Source: Polytrichum commune
Lineage: Eukaryota > Streptophyta > Polytrichopsida > Polytrichales > Polytrichaceae
DNA: 31,116 bases
Reading direction: 5' to 3'
Assembly: GCA_950295325.1 (NCBI GenBank)
Contig: CATNTY010000044.1
Coordinates: 1 to 31,116, forward strand
Part shown: positions 20,470-31,116 of the stretch, one piece after another
Layout of the letters: every line of letters starts with the position of its first letter
How positions within the stretch are numbered: the first letter of the stretch is position 1
The notes under the pieces: model-generated
The model's input: only the letters and a program-made list of their open reading frames with translations
The model's database searches: none
What the model was told of the DNA's origin: nothing
Made by a program: the position numbers and the translations under genes

Positions 20470-22415
20470 TGTTGTATGGAAATGTTATTAAATTCCATCA
20501 ATTTGTGTCCAAATTATATCAGTGGATATACCACTTTTATCTAGAATTGAGCAAGAACTCTATAATAGTCAAATACATTTCTCAATGTTTTAGGTATCAA
20601 TCAATGATAATATATGGTTTCATGACCAAATCCAACATGGCTCATATATCGCCTTTTATGGTTTGCATTTAATTTTATGCCAAAACATAATACACAACAT
20701 TTATAACACTTGAGTTATGATGTTTGCCAATACATGCATGCTTGTAATTTATAGATTGTCTTCACCCGCCACAAACATTTTTGGATGCATGGTGGAAATA
20801 GGGTGCGGAACACTATCAACAAAGAAAAAGTTTCTAAAGGTCTATAGATGTTGCACTCTCTAGCTCAATGTTAAAAAACACACAATCAATTCGGGTAAAT
20901 GGTTTGATGATCGAGTGCATCATGACTCATATGCCGCATTTCCTGGTTAACAATCTCCTACCAAAGCCAAAAAAATACCACTTATGTATGTTTTGCCAAC
21001 ACTAGCATGATAATTATAATCTTTGCACCAACCCAAGAGTTTTGTGGGTGTGCAATGAGGGTGTGGAACATCGTTAATGAAGAAGAAATAGTTAGTTTGA
21101 GAAATGATTTGTGGGGTGCTTGTGAACTCACACTTTGTAAATTATTCAATGACAAGATATAGTTTGTTGACCAGGCCCAACATGTCTCATGTATCACATT
21201 ACCTTTTTGCATTTTTTTTTGCTAGAGCACAAAAAGTTAAATTATGCTTACCAATACTAGTATGATGACAATTCTACACTCACTTGCCAATGTTTATTTA
21301 GATGCATAGTAATAGGGTGTGGAACCCCGTCACTTGAAGAAAGAGTGTGTAAGGTCAATTGGTCGCTAGCTCATCTTTTGAAACAATACAATCATAGTAT
21401 ATGCTTTGTTGATAAAGTCCAAAACGACTCAACATTGCATTCCCTAAGTAACAATCATAGTTTTCATGCCCCCCCCCCAAAAAAAAACCACAACACATGG
21501 ATGTTTGGGTGCTTGAGTAGGTGACAAATAGAGATTTTGAGAAAATTGGTGTGTGTGGCACTCATGAACTCACCTTTAAAATTCATTCTATCACACTAAA
21601 AATATTATTGACCAAGTCCAACATTACTTATGCAACACATTCCCTAACTAACATTTAATATTCTACCTATAAAACAATAGACACTAAACTCTCAAAATTA
21701 TGTTTGCCAATGTTAACATGATTATAAATAAGTCTCTTCACCCACCAAGAAGGTTTTGGGTGCACGGTAATAAAGGTGTGGAATACCACATCCCCATTGA
21801 AGAAGAAAGAATTTGAGAGGGTCAATGTTGTGCTCGTGAACGCAAACTTTGGAACCATTCAGTCACAATCAATGATATGTTGACCAAGTCCAACATGACT
21901 CCTATATCATATTCCCTACTTAACAAGTGAAAAAATTACTAAGAATATCACATCCCCTTATTCTCCCTAATTAAATTCCCATAACTAAAAACACAACATT
22001 TGAGCATGTTCACCAACAACATTAACATGATCATAATCATAGAGTGTCTTCACCTGTCAAGAAGATCTTGATGCGTGGTAATAGGATGCGGCACCAACAC
22101 CACATGAAGAAGAAAGAATTTGAGAAAGGCGATGAATGTTGCACTCACGAGATTATGCAATCACATTAAAATGGTGCGTTGACTAAGCCCAACATGACTT
22201 GTGCCAAACAACAACAACTTAGTTTCACATAAAAATACTAACATTTATTTGCCAAATACTAACATGATTCATAAATATAAGAATGTCTTCACCCGCCAAA
22301 AAAAGGTTTTTGTGTGCACGGTAATAGGGTGCGGAGCACCACATCACCAGCGAAGAAGAAAGAAAGAGTTTTGAGAGGGCTCGGTCGGTCGGTGTTGCAC
22401 TCGCGAGCTCGGTGG
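20470..22415. repeat. Degenerate tandem array abutting the PP6 gene
   Basis: About seven units of 220-310 bp plus a leading partial unit. Unit anchors (a decayed form of GTCTTCACCCGCCAA) lie at about 20758, 21021, 21278, 21732, 22045 and 22285, with a partial unit near 21497. Shared words in order are TGCAYGGTAATAGGGTGYGG, GAAGAAGAAAGAA, TTGAGA, TTGCACTCRYGA, GACYAAGYCCAACATGACT, ACAACATTTGAG and GCCAAYACTARCATGAT. The last unit merges into the PP6 leader and keeps its CpG dinucleotides (ACTCGCGAGCTCGG), whereas earlier units carry TpG or CpA at matching places. Confidence 0.8.
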
Positions 22416-22702
22416 TGTCGGTCTCCTCCGTAGCCATCGCTCCGTTTATCGCTTTCTCTGCCTCCAGCTCAAGCTCAAGCCAGGTCAATCGCTTGGGCAT
22501 TTGCCTCGCTTTGCTGGATCCGCTTCTGTGCTTCCTTCAATTCGGTTTTATCCCCTCTCTTTCGGCATATCAATCAGCGCCGGCTGCCCGGATTGGTGTA
22601 CGTTTTTGAGGTATTTTTTGGGTCTCCGGTGGCCGCAAGGAGTGGCCACTTGTTGCGAGAGAGGAAGAGCTTGTGAGCAAGAGCCCCGCGGAGGACGACG
22701 AG
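22416..22702 (+). promoter_or_regulatory. CpG-rich core promoter and 5' leader of the PP6 catalytic subunit gene
   Basis: Markedly richer in G, C and CpG than the flanking DNA, and free of ATG from about 22300 up to the start codon at 22703, as expected for a housekeeping leader. No TATA box was identified. The transcription start cannot be placed from sequence. The upstream tandem array ends at its left edge. Confidence 0.5.
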
Positions 22703-25700
22703 ATGGACCTGGATCAGTGGCTGGAAAAAGTGAAGGGCGGCAACCACCTCTTGGAAGACGAGCTCAAGCAACTTTGTGAATATGTGAGTCCGGGGTTGAG
22801 ATTGGGGTTTGCTTTGCTTTTGGTGCGCTGCGCTAGGGTTTGAGGGCGGTGTGTGTTGTGTGCATTTTGGCAGTGTGCGCGCGTGCGCTCTGCATGCTCA
22901 GGTGGTGGTAAAAATTTCAGCACGGTAGATGTGAATCCAAGGATTAGGGTTTGGTACTTAGGTCTGGTGTGTGCCCCGCCATTTCCACGGGGTTCGGTTC
23001 CTGGTTTTCTTCCCCCGTTCGTTTTGACGTGGCGGTACCGAAACTGCAGCAGACACTAGCTTTGCCACCTGCGGGCGGCAAGCTGAAAAAATCAGGGTGC
23101 AAGGTTGTTTGGTAGTCAGCTAGTTGAGTCGTTTGAGTTAGCGTCACCTTGTGTGCAGGATGTGGCACTATTGCTGTCTTTCTTATATTGGAAGACTGTT
23201 TTTTTACCTGTCGATTAGGGTTAGAGGCTTTTAGATGCTCTCGCGCTTTGGCAGTTCACCAGGGACGGAGTGGAGGTTCAGTTTCAGGTTGGTGTGCCGG
23301 AATTTGGTGTGAAGGAATGGTGCTTACACCTATTGGTAATTCTCTTAATGCAGGTGAAGGAGATTTTGGTTGAGGAGTCTAATGTGCAGCCTGTAAACAG
23401 CCCTGTCACTGTTTGCGGTGATATACATGGCCAATTTCATGACTTGATGAAGCTCTTCCAGACTGGGGGCCATGTTCCCAGTACAAACTATATTTTCATG
23501 GTGAGGTTTTGAATTAGTGAGGAGCACAATTATACTCAAATTCAAAATTGAAAATTAATGCGAGGAGTTATGATCGGAGCCTTGATAATTGAGAGAGAGC
23601 ACATGTGCTAAATGGACAAAGGGCTTGATGGAATTCTTAATGCAACCATTGAATTGAAGGCTTTTGAAAAGCACTTTCGAAAGTCGTTCACTTGAGAACA
23701 TGCCCTGAGATCCTGGCCTAATTGCCTTGAGTCAGTCAGCTAGCAGTGTTCCTAGGGACATTACACTTTTGAAGGACCTTTGAGCCCTCGACTGCAAAGC
23801 ATGCAAGCTGTTCAATTTCTCATGCGAAAACATTCAACTTTGTAGTATCTGGTGTAACAAGCTGGAAACAACGTACTTTTGGGCTCTTGATATCGCAAAC
23901 AGGACTTTGTGTAGGGGAGTTAAATGTTTTTTTCTGATGGATATTGGTTAGTCAATAGTCGTCTTATAAGTGTGGATGTGGAGATGAGCAGGGTGATTTC
24001 GTGGATCGAGGTTACAATAGCCTGGAAGTGTTTACAATTTTATTGCTCTTAAAGGCAAGGTAATGTCCACTCTGCACTACTTTGGCAGAGTAACTATAAA
24101 AAGTCATTTCCTAGTTTTGAACAAAATTTGGTACTGTAAAGGCATGTGAGGGTTACAAATTCGGATCATGCCAATTAAAGGAATTGCTGTGTCATCATGT
24201 GCCAACTGTAATGGAGTTAGACCATGATGTTTGTTTATCACAATTTGTTGCTGATTGCTCAATCCTCTGACAAAGTTGGGCTGATGCAGATACCCTGCAC
24301 ATATGACATTGCTCAGGGGTAATCACGAAAGCAGACAAATCACTCAGGTATCATCTGCCCCTTTATGCACAATATAGATATGGTCCTGGTAATTTATTCT
24401 GTTCTTGCGCCTGATCTTCCAGGAGGTTCAAGTGCTTACAAATCAGAAAGCACACAGATGAGGGATTAATAAATGTGCATTTAATTGAATCAACCTTCTC
24501 AGGAAATAAGTTTCCTGTCTTGTCTAGGTCTGTCAGAGCTGCTAACTCCTCTGGTCTATTAAATATATTTGAAGGGCTGTCAATTTCAAGCTTGATGTGG
24601 TGTGATTGACAGGTCTATGGTTTTTATGATGAATGTCAACGAAAGTACGGCAATCCAAATGCTTGGCGATATTGCACTGATGTTTTTGATTACCTGACTC
24701 TCTCGGCAATCATAGACGGAAGGGTGAGCTCTACATTTGATCTCAGCTAAGTCCATTGTTTGATGATTTCCAAGGTTGTGTTAACATTATACATTATACA
24801 ACTGGTAAACTTAATGTTGAGTAAGCAAAGTAACAGGGAACCAAGGAAGATGATTCTTCAGTTGACCAAGTGATAATATTTAAATCGTACCTCTAAAAAG
24901 ATATTTGTCTAAGAACACAGATGCAGATAATTTTTTGGAATCCAAACATGTTATTGAAGAGCAGACTGTCTCCCAGGAGATGGTCATGTCTTTCAGCTGC
25001 GAGCTTGTATCACCCAGTCCAATTATCAGATTCTCCCAGGCCATTCTATTTTGTTTTTCAGACCAATCCCATTTGCCTGACTACCCTTCAAATTACTCTT
25101 GCTAAATTAGCTGCAGTAAGAAAAGTTGGACTGTATTTGTATTCTGGATAATGTGGAGCCAGGTTTCCCTTGAAACTTGAATGTGAATTGAGACTAAGTT
25201 TTAGATATGTGTTGCAGGTGCTATGTGTGCATGGTGGTTTGTCACCAGACATACGTACAATAGATCAGGTAAGACATTTGTAAGCAAAGCTCTATGAGAT
25301 TGGTAATACAGTTGTGGCTGCAGAGTGCCTGTGGAATGCTGCAGTGTCCAGTAATTGCCAGAATAAAGCATCCTTTCCTCTATTTTGTATCATATAGCCT
25401 GTTGTATAGTATTGTGAGGTAGGCATAAGTCCTTTTCTACAAATGCTCATTCCCACAAATCATCAGTGGATAGGAGGTTTTATTGTCCAACTGTTTCTGT
25501 GGAAAGTCAAGCTGTTCATCTTTTTGTGAGTTCTGCTGCTTGAGTTGGGGTGTTCACTTCTGGTTAATGCCATGGTTACAGATTAGAGTGATAGAAAGGC
25601 AGTGCGAAATTCCTCATGAGGGACCTTTCTGTGACCTTATGTGGAGTGACCCTGAGGACATCGAGACATGGGCTGTCAGTCCACGGGGTGCTGGCTGGCT

Positions 25701-26714
25701 GTTTGGTGCACGAGTCACTTCGGAGGCAAGTATTTCTGACTTCTTTAGAAACCAGAAACTTAAAAAACAACCATATATTAAAACTTGTGAGTTAGCAGGG
25801 CAACCAAGAGAACACGATCATGTGCCCTTGCATGGTCATGGATTTTAAGTTTATGAGTCCAAATATACTACATCAGATGAATGATAATATTTTATAGTTG
25901 CAATCTGCAGTTCAACCACATTAACGGGTTGGAGCTAGTATGCCGTGCGCATCAACTTGTACAAGAGGGATTGAAATACATGTTCCCTGATAAGGGCCTG
26001 GTAACGGTATGTTTCATTTCACAACGCCAACTTGATAGGATAGAGTTGCTTAAGTTGTCTTTAGTATTATGTGGACTTTTTCCATCTTGTTCTTCATAGA
26101 TATCTATCCAGCATCTAAGAAAACAATAGCTTCTATTAGATTTGCATGATAATCGTGGACCCTTCCTTATTAATTCCTATACAATGTAGTCTTTGATTTG
26201 GTTGTTTGTTGGTTGTCAAGTCAACTTTCTGAGGGCTAGTGGGCTGTTCTTTGCATGCTCTACTCCAGGTGTGGTCTGCTCCCAATTACTGCTACAGATG
26301 CGGGAATGTGGCCTCCATCCTAAGTTTCAATGAAAACATGGTTAAGCTCAAACCCTTTATTCTAGTTTCTGCATTGTCCACACTGCTCGTCATGTTATGT
26401 ATACAATATTGTCCCATATTTGGAGTCTGTTACTTTTGTTATCATCAATTGAAAGCATGGCCTGTAGAAGTCTGCTGTCTTAGTGGCTTTTCAATAGAGT
26501 AGTGGTCTTTGAAGGTGAGGCTTAAGTGGCTTAGTTGGTCGAGGTGTGGATAGAGGTCTGCTTGGGTTTTTTCATAAGAGTTTAGATAAGACAATATTGA
26601 CAATATAATACTTTGTGACTTTGATTGTAGGAGAGGGATGTGAAATTCTTCACAGAGACAGAGGAAAACAATGCCATGATGGCACCAAGAGCTGGAGTCC
26701 CCTATTTCTTGTAG
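22703..26714 (+). CDS. FYPP: Serine/threonine protein phosphatase PP6 catalytic subunit (FyPP type)
   Basis: Ten exons join in phase to 303 residues, the length of Arabidopsis FyPP1/3: 22703-22783, 23354-23500, 23992-24059, 24290-24347, 24613-24723, 25218-25268, 25582-25725, 25911-26006, 26269-26340 and 26631-26714. The start [13 protein letters not shown] is PP6-specific. Metal and phosphate-binding blocks are all present: GDIHG (49-53), GDFVDRG (77-83), RGNHE (108-112), HGGLSP (160-165) and [11 protein letters not shown] (255-265). The tail is GVPYFL. PP6 works as a trimer with SAL-type and A subunits; in Arabidopsis it dephosphorylates PIN auxin carriers and phytochrome- and ABA-pathway proteins in the cytosol. 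Intron 7 uses a GC donor (CGGAG|GCAAGT); the other eight introns use GT-AG. No frameshift or missing catalytic residue was seen. The gene is tail to tail with PEX11A. Confidence 0.97.
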
Positions 26715-28146
26715 AAAAATTCATTCAGCGGAAATGAAGTGGTCAAATAATATTGTGATCTGATGGATGGTCTGTAAAGGCTAGTCACCAGTATATTTTT
26801 GATCTGGTGTTTGCTGCTACCCATCCTGCACATCTGCCCACAAGTTGGCTAGAATCACAGGGATGCACCCCACACAGTGACCTCCGTTCATTCATATGGA
26901 GCATCACGTCCAGACTTATTTTACAGTAGTGATGTGAGACCTGTCCGATTTAGTGCAAGGTTGTCAAATGGCTTTGACTGCTGTTGTCAGGAACTAAATT
27001 CTCTACCTGTTTGGTTCTGTAGTTGTAGATTTCATGTAGGGGGAGAGACAGATAGCGTCGCTTCTCGTTTATTTACAAGGCCGTCCGTCCTGCAAGACAC
27101 ACGGTCTTTGTTCAATTCCGTCAGGAACTCCAATAGTTTGTGTTGTATGTTAGAATTGTTTCCATTGTCTCCTTGTGCACATACGAGCCAGGGGATATGA
27201 TGGCGGAGGCAGCAGTGGTGGCAAGATACGGTCTAATGCTGGATGTAAATAGTAAGTACCTTGCAATTTGGTAAACTTTGTGACGAACTTGTGGCAGTCT
27301 TCTTGCTGTTCAAGCCATCTTGCAATATTACATCTTGTGGCAATACATTATTACTTCTCTGGATATTGTGGTACACCATACTGCACAAGTTTTCTTTGAG
27401 ATTGATGAACAAGGGTTCCTTCCCTACTGAACCAATGTAAGGAAGGCATTGGATCCTACTACTGCAAGATGGGTTGATAGTGCTCTACAAATACACCGAT
27501 GTAAACAATTGGCCCTTCTCCAGTTTGAACAGATTGCAATCCTGATTCTTGTAGAGAATGGAGGTGTCTGTACTGGAAAAATGTTGCTGATACATGTACT
27601 AAGGTTGACACTTTGGTTAAGATCATGTGAAAGTAACATGTTGATAGTGTGGGTTTGTGCAAATTGAACTTGCCTGCTGTCCTGTACAGAGTTGTGGTTG
27701 ATTATAGTTCAGTATGATTTCAAAGAGTGGTGACTTCCCAATGAGGTAGAAGAAAAGAAAAGGAAAAACATGGCAAGCGCTTTCTGATGACATGCTCTGT
27801 ACTGATGACAGAAATTCGATATGGGTAATTAGGAAGTCAGGTAGAGCTTAAGCATGTTGGTTACTTTTACCTGCATATCCCTGCAGTTTATGCGTTTCTT
27901 GTGTCTTCATATGGCTATCACCACCATGACAGTGAGCAGAACCAACTGACCCCCTCTCAAAATGCACAGTCGTTGCATTTCCAGTGGCATATAACAGCTT
28001 CAAAAATTGCAGAGACTTCAAAAGAGGATCTAGCAGGGTGAGTCACTAAACTCTGTCTTATAATGTGAAATAACCAAACTCACACTCGCAGCAAAATAGA
28101 AGCCTTAGGAGTGTTGGAACATGGGATATTGCGAAGATTAAAAACT
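26715..28146. other. PP6 3' untranslated region and intergenic sequence
   Basis: No recognised coding region. The first few hundred bases should include the PP6 3' untranslated region; a precise polyadenylation site could not be chosen. Short frames on both strands (for example 26877-27200 and 27424-27667) lack domains. Confidence 0.45.
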
Positions 28147-28215
28147 ACACTAAAAAGGATATTTAGTGTTTGGTTATATTTAATGTTGTTACCACCCTAC
28201 CCTGCTCAACATTAA
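28147..28215. mobile_element. Truncated copy of the ACACTAAA-type MITE
   Basis: ACACTAAAAAGGATATTTAG, then GTGTTTGG, TGTTACCACCCTACCCT and CTCAACA: about 69 bp matching the left end of the element at 14445-14763. It is again preceded by ACT. The matching right end was not found, so this is a fragment. Confidence 0.75.
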
Positions 28216-28795
28216 ATTCAAACACTGGAACCTCAGCACCCAGTGTGATGGTAACTAACCTAAATGAACAACCTGTCTGTTGATGGATTTCAGTCCATGA
28301 AGCAGAGAAAGATGTATTCAATTGTAAGGCTCTTTTTACAATTTACAAACGAATCTCATCAATGTAAAACAAGTGATAGCACCCATTGCACAAAACTTTG
28401 AATGATCTTGGCTCCCCAGAGTGCTTACATAATGCAACAAAGACAAAACTGTCTATAATTGAACCATGTTGCTTTTCAAATTTCAACCAATCTGGACTCT
28501 TCACTCAAGAAGGGGTCCATTACCTTGTACCCTGGCTTCCGATACAGGTTGCTCAATATATTCTAAAATCCTACAAAGCTCAATCAATTTAGGTTCTACC
28601 TTGAAGCCTTCTCCACAAATAAGTGTGCCTGAAAATCACTGCCTCTTTACCAGGTGACAGGAAAGTATCAAAAAGAATGGAACAGGAGCACAGAGACTGA
28701 CTTATGGACATAAATCATTTCCTGAAACACTGCAGTTGAAAGCTTGAAAGCTGGGTTAGGTGTTTCAAGGTGGGATTCTATTTCAGAAACTAGGC
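28216..28795. other. Intergenic and PEX11A 3' flank
   Basis: Sequence between the MITE fragment and the PEX11A stop. It probably includes the 3' untranslated region of PEX11A on the minus strand. No reading frame with a known domain was recognised. Confidence 0.4.
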
Positions 28796-30343
28796 TCAGC
28801 AACTCTTCCAGTTTTTGTTAGCACTGATCAAAGCTGACAGTAAGCCAGCAAATGATAATAAGAAGGGGTTATCAAGGACCCCTTTTGTGTCTCGAATATC
28901 AGTCAATGCCAGCAAACTGTCAGCAAAATCCTGAACGATGGAAAGGGTTTTCATCACACGCTTCGCCTGCAGTTCCTGAAGCTCTTTGATTTCAGCGACC
29001 GGACTCAGCCCACCTTCAGCCTTCTTCTGCATTCCCTGTATCAGCTTTGATTCCTTCTCAAGAAACGCTGCAACTTGAATAGTCTTCAATGCAACACTTC
29101 CAAAGTATCCAATGAACTCCGCCCATGCACTTATCTTGGTCAATTGCTTCGAGTGACGTTTGTCAATTAGCCCTGCTTTCACCTGTTTGCAAAACCACAC
29201 AGTGAGGTTAATAGGCTTCCACTGCAAATATCAGAGAGCAGTTGAAAACACTTTAGCTGGCTGCTTTTTTATCAGGAAGTGCCATTGAGAAACCTAATGA
29301 ATGGCACCCGGATGAGCGTTCTGAATGGCACTTCTTTATGAAGTGATGAGACAAAATCCTGCTTTAGAGTTTTCAAACCATCACAACCTGTTTTTCTCAA
29401 TAAAAAAACGTATCGTTCTTACTTGGATTATTACAAGCATATGAGAGTTTATTAAAAAACTACGTAGAAAAACTGCAAGATTTCCACCACCGCTGTCGCT
29501 AAGGTAGAGCATGCTAAAACCAGCACCCTAAAATCTTGCATTAAGTAAAAAACTTTGAACCCTTATAACTTTGGCATTCAGGATTCAAATAAGGCAAGCT
29601 TTGGTGCGTCGGAATCCACTTTCAGTTGCTAATGAGAGACATCTAACACTTTATCAATCTAGTACAATATTAGATACGATCAGCTCTTGAAGTGACGGGT
29701 TTAGCACCATCTACCTTAACAGACAGTGAAAAATGTATAAACCCTCCGAGCACACAGCAGAAACAAATGACCCGAACTAAACGAGCCCTCTCATTTTAAT
29801 TCTCGTGATGATGCCCGTTTCGAAATTACATAGAGCCTTAGACTAACTCGAAGATGAATCATCAACACCATAATTCACCATAATTCACCGCCCAGTGGCA
29901 ACATCAGAGTCATCATCTCTTCCCTTCTGTTTATTTTGATCAGGAGATGGCGACTGAAGCAATCGAGAAAGAGAGATTGAGAAAAACTAGAATTGTTTAC
30001 TCACCAGCCAAATGAACTGTTCCACAAAGAAGTAGAAACCCTCTCCTCCGCTGGCCACGACCTCCAAGATGCCATCCCTAGTGCAAAACTTGGTTTTCTT
30101 CAACACATTCACATCCTGTATGAACTTTCCTAATCGAAAGGCCTTCCGACTGGTGCCTACACTGGCCTCGAAGTCCTTCAGCTTTCCAAAAAGCTCAGGG
30201 TTCGAAGGGGCGATCGGTGAAGTGAGCAACAACTTGGTCGAGTATCGTATAATTTTGAGCGCCTTATCAACACCATCTCTCCGCGCAAGGTAACACTCAA
30301 CGTGGTCCAGAAATGGCCGTTTCCCTTCCGATTTCGCCATCAT
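28796..30343 (-). CDS. PEX11A: Peroxisomal membrane protein PEX11A
   Basis: Exons 30343-30005 and 29182-28796 join in phase 0 (CTG|GTGAGT and AAACAG|GTGAAA) to 241 residues, a normal PEX11 length. Translation starts at one of two adjacent ATGs (MMAKSEGK). Conserved PEX11 blocks are FLDHVECYLARRDGVDKALK (11-30), SRKAFRLGKFIQDVN (65-79) and, across the exon join, GEGFYFFVEQFIWL-VKAGLID. Exon 2 adds KRHSKQLTKISAWAEFIGYF and ends NPFLLSFAGLLSALISANKN. The second half matches the plant PEX11A subgroup (GVL..P and KNWKSC end) better than PEX11B or PEX11C-E. PEX11 proteins insert an amphipathic helix into the peroxisome membrane and drive elongation before fission. The gene faces PP6 tail to tail; no operon-like link is expected. 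Confidence 0.95.
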
Positions 30344-31116
30344 AGAATTTCCCAAAAAACTACCACTATTTTCTCAATTGAGTTACTTAAAAGAGCGTTT
30401 CGGTGTCAACATACAACTTGTCAAGGAAAGATAAGTTGCTCTATTCAGATGCTTCCAAGCTCGGTTTGTCATCAGTGACATAACCTGATGAAGCTATAAC
30501 TTATACTTGTTGCCTTGCAAACAAAATTATACTCGTTTCTTAGGATGATCTCTGTAAGGTACTTCAACTCGGTCTAGCCTTCACAGGGGGATCAATGTGG
30601 AAGGAAAAGAATTGCATATTTAAGTAATGAAATCTTCGCACAGGGACTGCAAAACCTTCTGTAACAGAAAAGGTTACAAACTCAGCTGGCAGAAAATAGG
30701 TCAGGGAAAATCGATGCTTTTAGATATGCAAAGGTCGAATCTGAGTAACTCTCAACGCGGTCGCTACGAAAGGTGTAAGGATAAAAATCGATTTCTGCGG
30801 AAGAATAGGAAGACAAGCACAGAATCGATGGTTACATACTGAAAAAGCCTTCCGTCTACTCCGTCCTTAACCAAATTGACACTACGAAAAAAATTCACCT
30901 CCTCCTTCATAGAATACTTCTTGTAGGATGCGAAAAGCGGGCCAGCTCCCCGGTTCTTTCCACACTTAGCTTCTCCAACAGGATCTGTTCAACTACGATA
31001 TCCGATCAACTCTCTAATACTTCCAAGACCAACAAGTTCACCGCCAAAACTCAGACTCTCGCACCGGAGCAAACACCAAAAATCGAGTTACCTCCGCTGA
31101 AAGTTTTGATTTATAA
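30344..31116. other. PEX11A upstream region
   Basis: The leader and promoter of the minus-strand PEX11A gene should lie here. Only short frames without domains occur (for example 30627-30842, plus). The far end, from about 30850, is richer in C on the plus strand and might be the leader of a neighbouring gene that continues outside the window, but nothing was recognised. Confidence 0.4.

Noticed and set aside
1-31116. Transfer RNA and ribosomal RNA genes
   Set aside because: No B-box-like GGTTCGANNCC with a matching A-box and acceptor stem, and no rRNA-like sequence was seen by eye.

Overview
This is nuclear DNA of a land plant. The genes are interrupted by GT-AG introns (one is GC-AG) and encode plant-type families: a PP6/FyPP phosphatase catalytic subunit, PEX11A, an EXORDIUM-like secreted protein and a PC-esterase. 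Intergenic DNA is AT-rich and full of short non-autonomous DNA transposons. The EXORDIUM-like gene appears to end in a CUB-like domain, which is unusual for flowering plants and hints at a seed-free plant such as a bryophyte, lycophyte or fern. The window does not prove the lineage. No bacterial, organellar, CRISPR or viral gene was recognised.

Layout, left to right. Positions 1-1231 hold no recognised gene. A PC-esterase gene (1232-2620, minus) has two coding exons, and its intron carries a duplicated copy of the exon-1 end. Positions 2621-5846 are mostly non-coding, with a possible upstream exon at 3067-3146 and an imperfect inverted repeat at 4257-4416. A CACTA-type miniature element (5847-6114) and a GACT/GATT microsatellite lie just beyond the 3' end of a four-exon EXORDIUM-CUB gene (6226-10421, minus). 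The large second intron of that gene contains an hAT-type miniature element and an old dispersed repeat. From 10422 to 22400 there is no intact gene. That stretch holds a roughly 97-125 bp tandem repeat, a pair of direct repeats, a 319 bp element with 28 bp terminal inverted repeats, an eroded minus-strand reading frame, a second hAT-type copy, and a 703 bp internally deleted pogo/Tigger-like element. It ends in a degenerate tandem array of 240-310 bp units that runs into the phosphatase leader.

The right third has two housekeeping genes placed tail to tail. The PP6 catalytic subunit gene (22703-26714, plus) has ten exons and encodes 303 residues. PEX11A (28796-30343, minus) has two exons and encodes 241 residues. 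All exon joins in these two genes were checked for reading phase by hand.

The four genes do not form a functional cluster; they belong to cell-wall polysaccharide modification, apoplastic growth signalling, phosphatase signalling and peroxisome division. The most notable items are the EXORDIUM-CUB architecture, the pogo remnant that keeps an N-terminal DNA-binding stub and a C-terminal PCNA-box-like tail, the tandem array derived from sequence like the PP6 leader edge with progressive CpG loss, and two hAT-type copies with perfect 8 bp target duplications.
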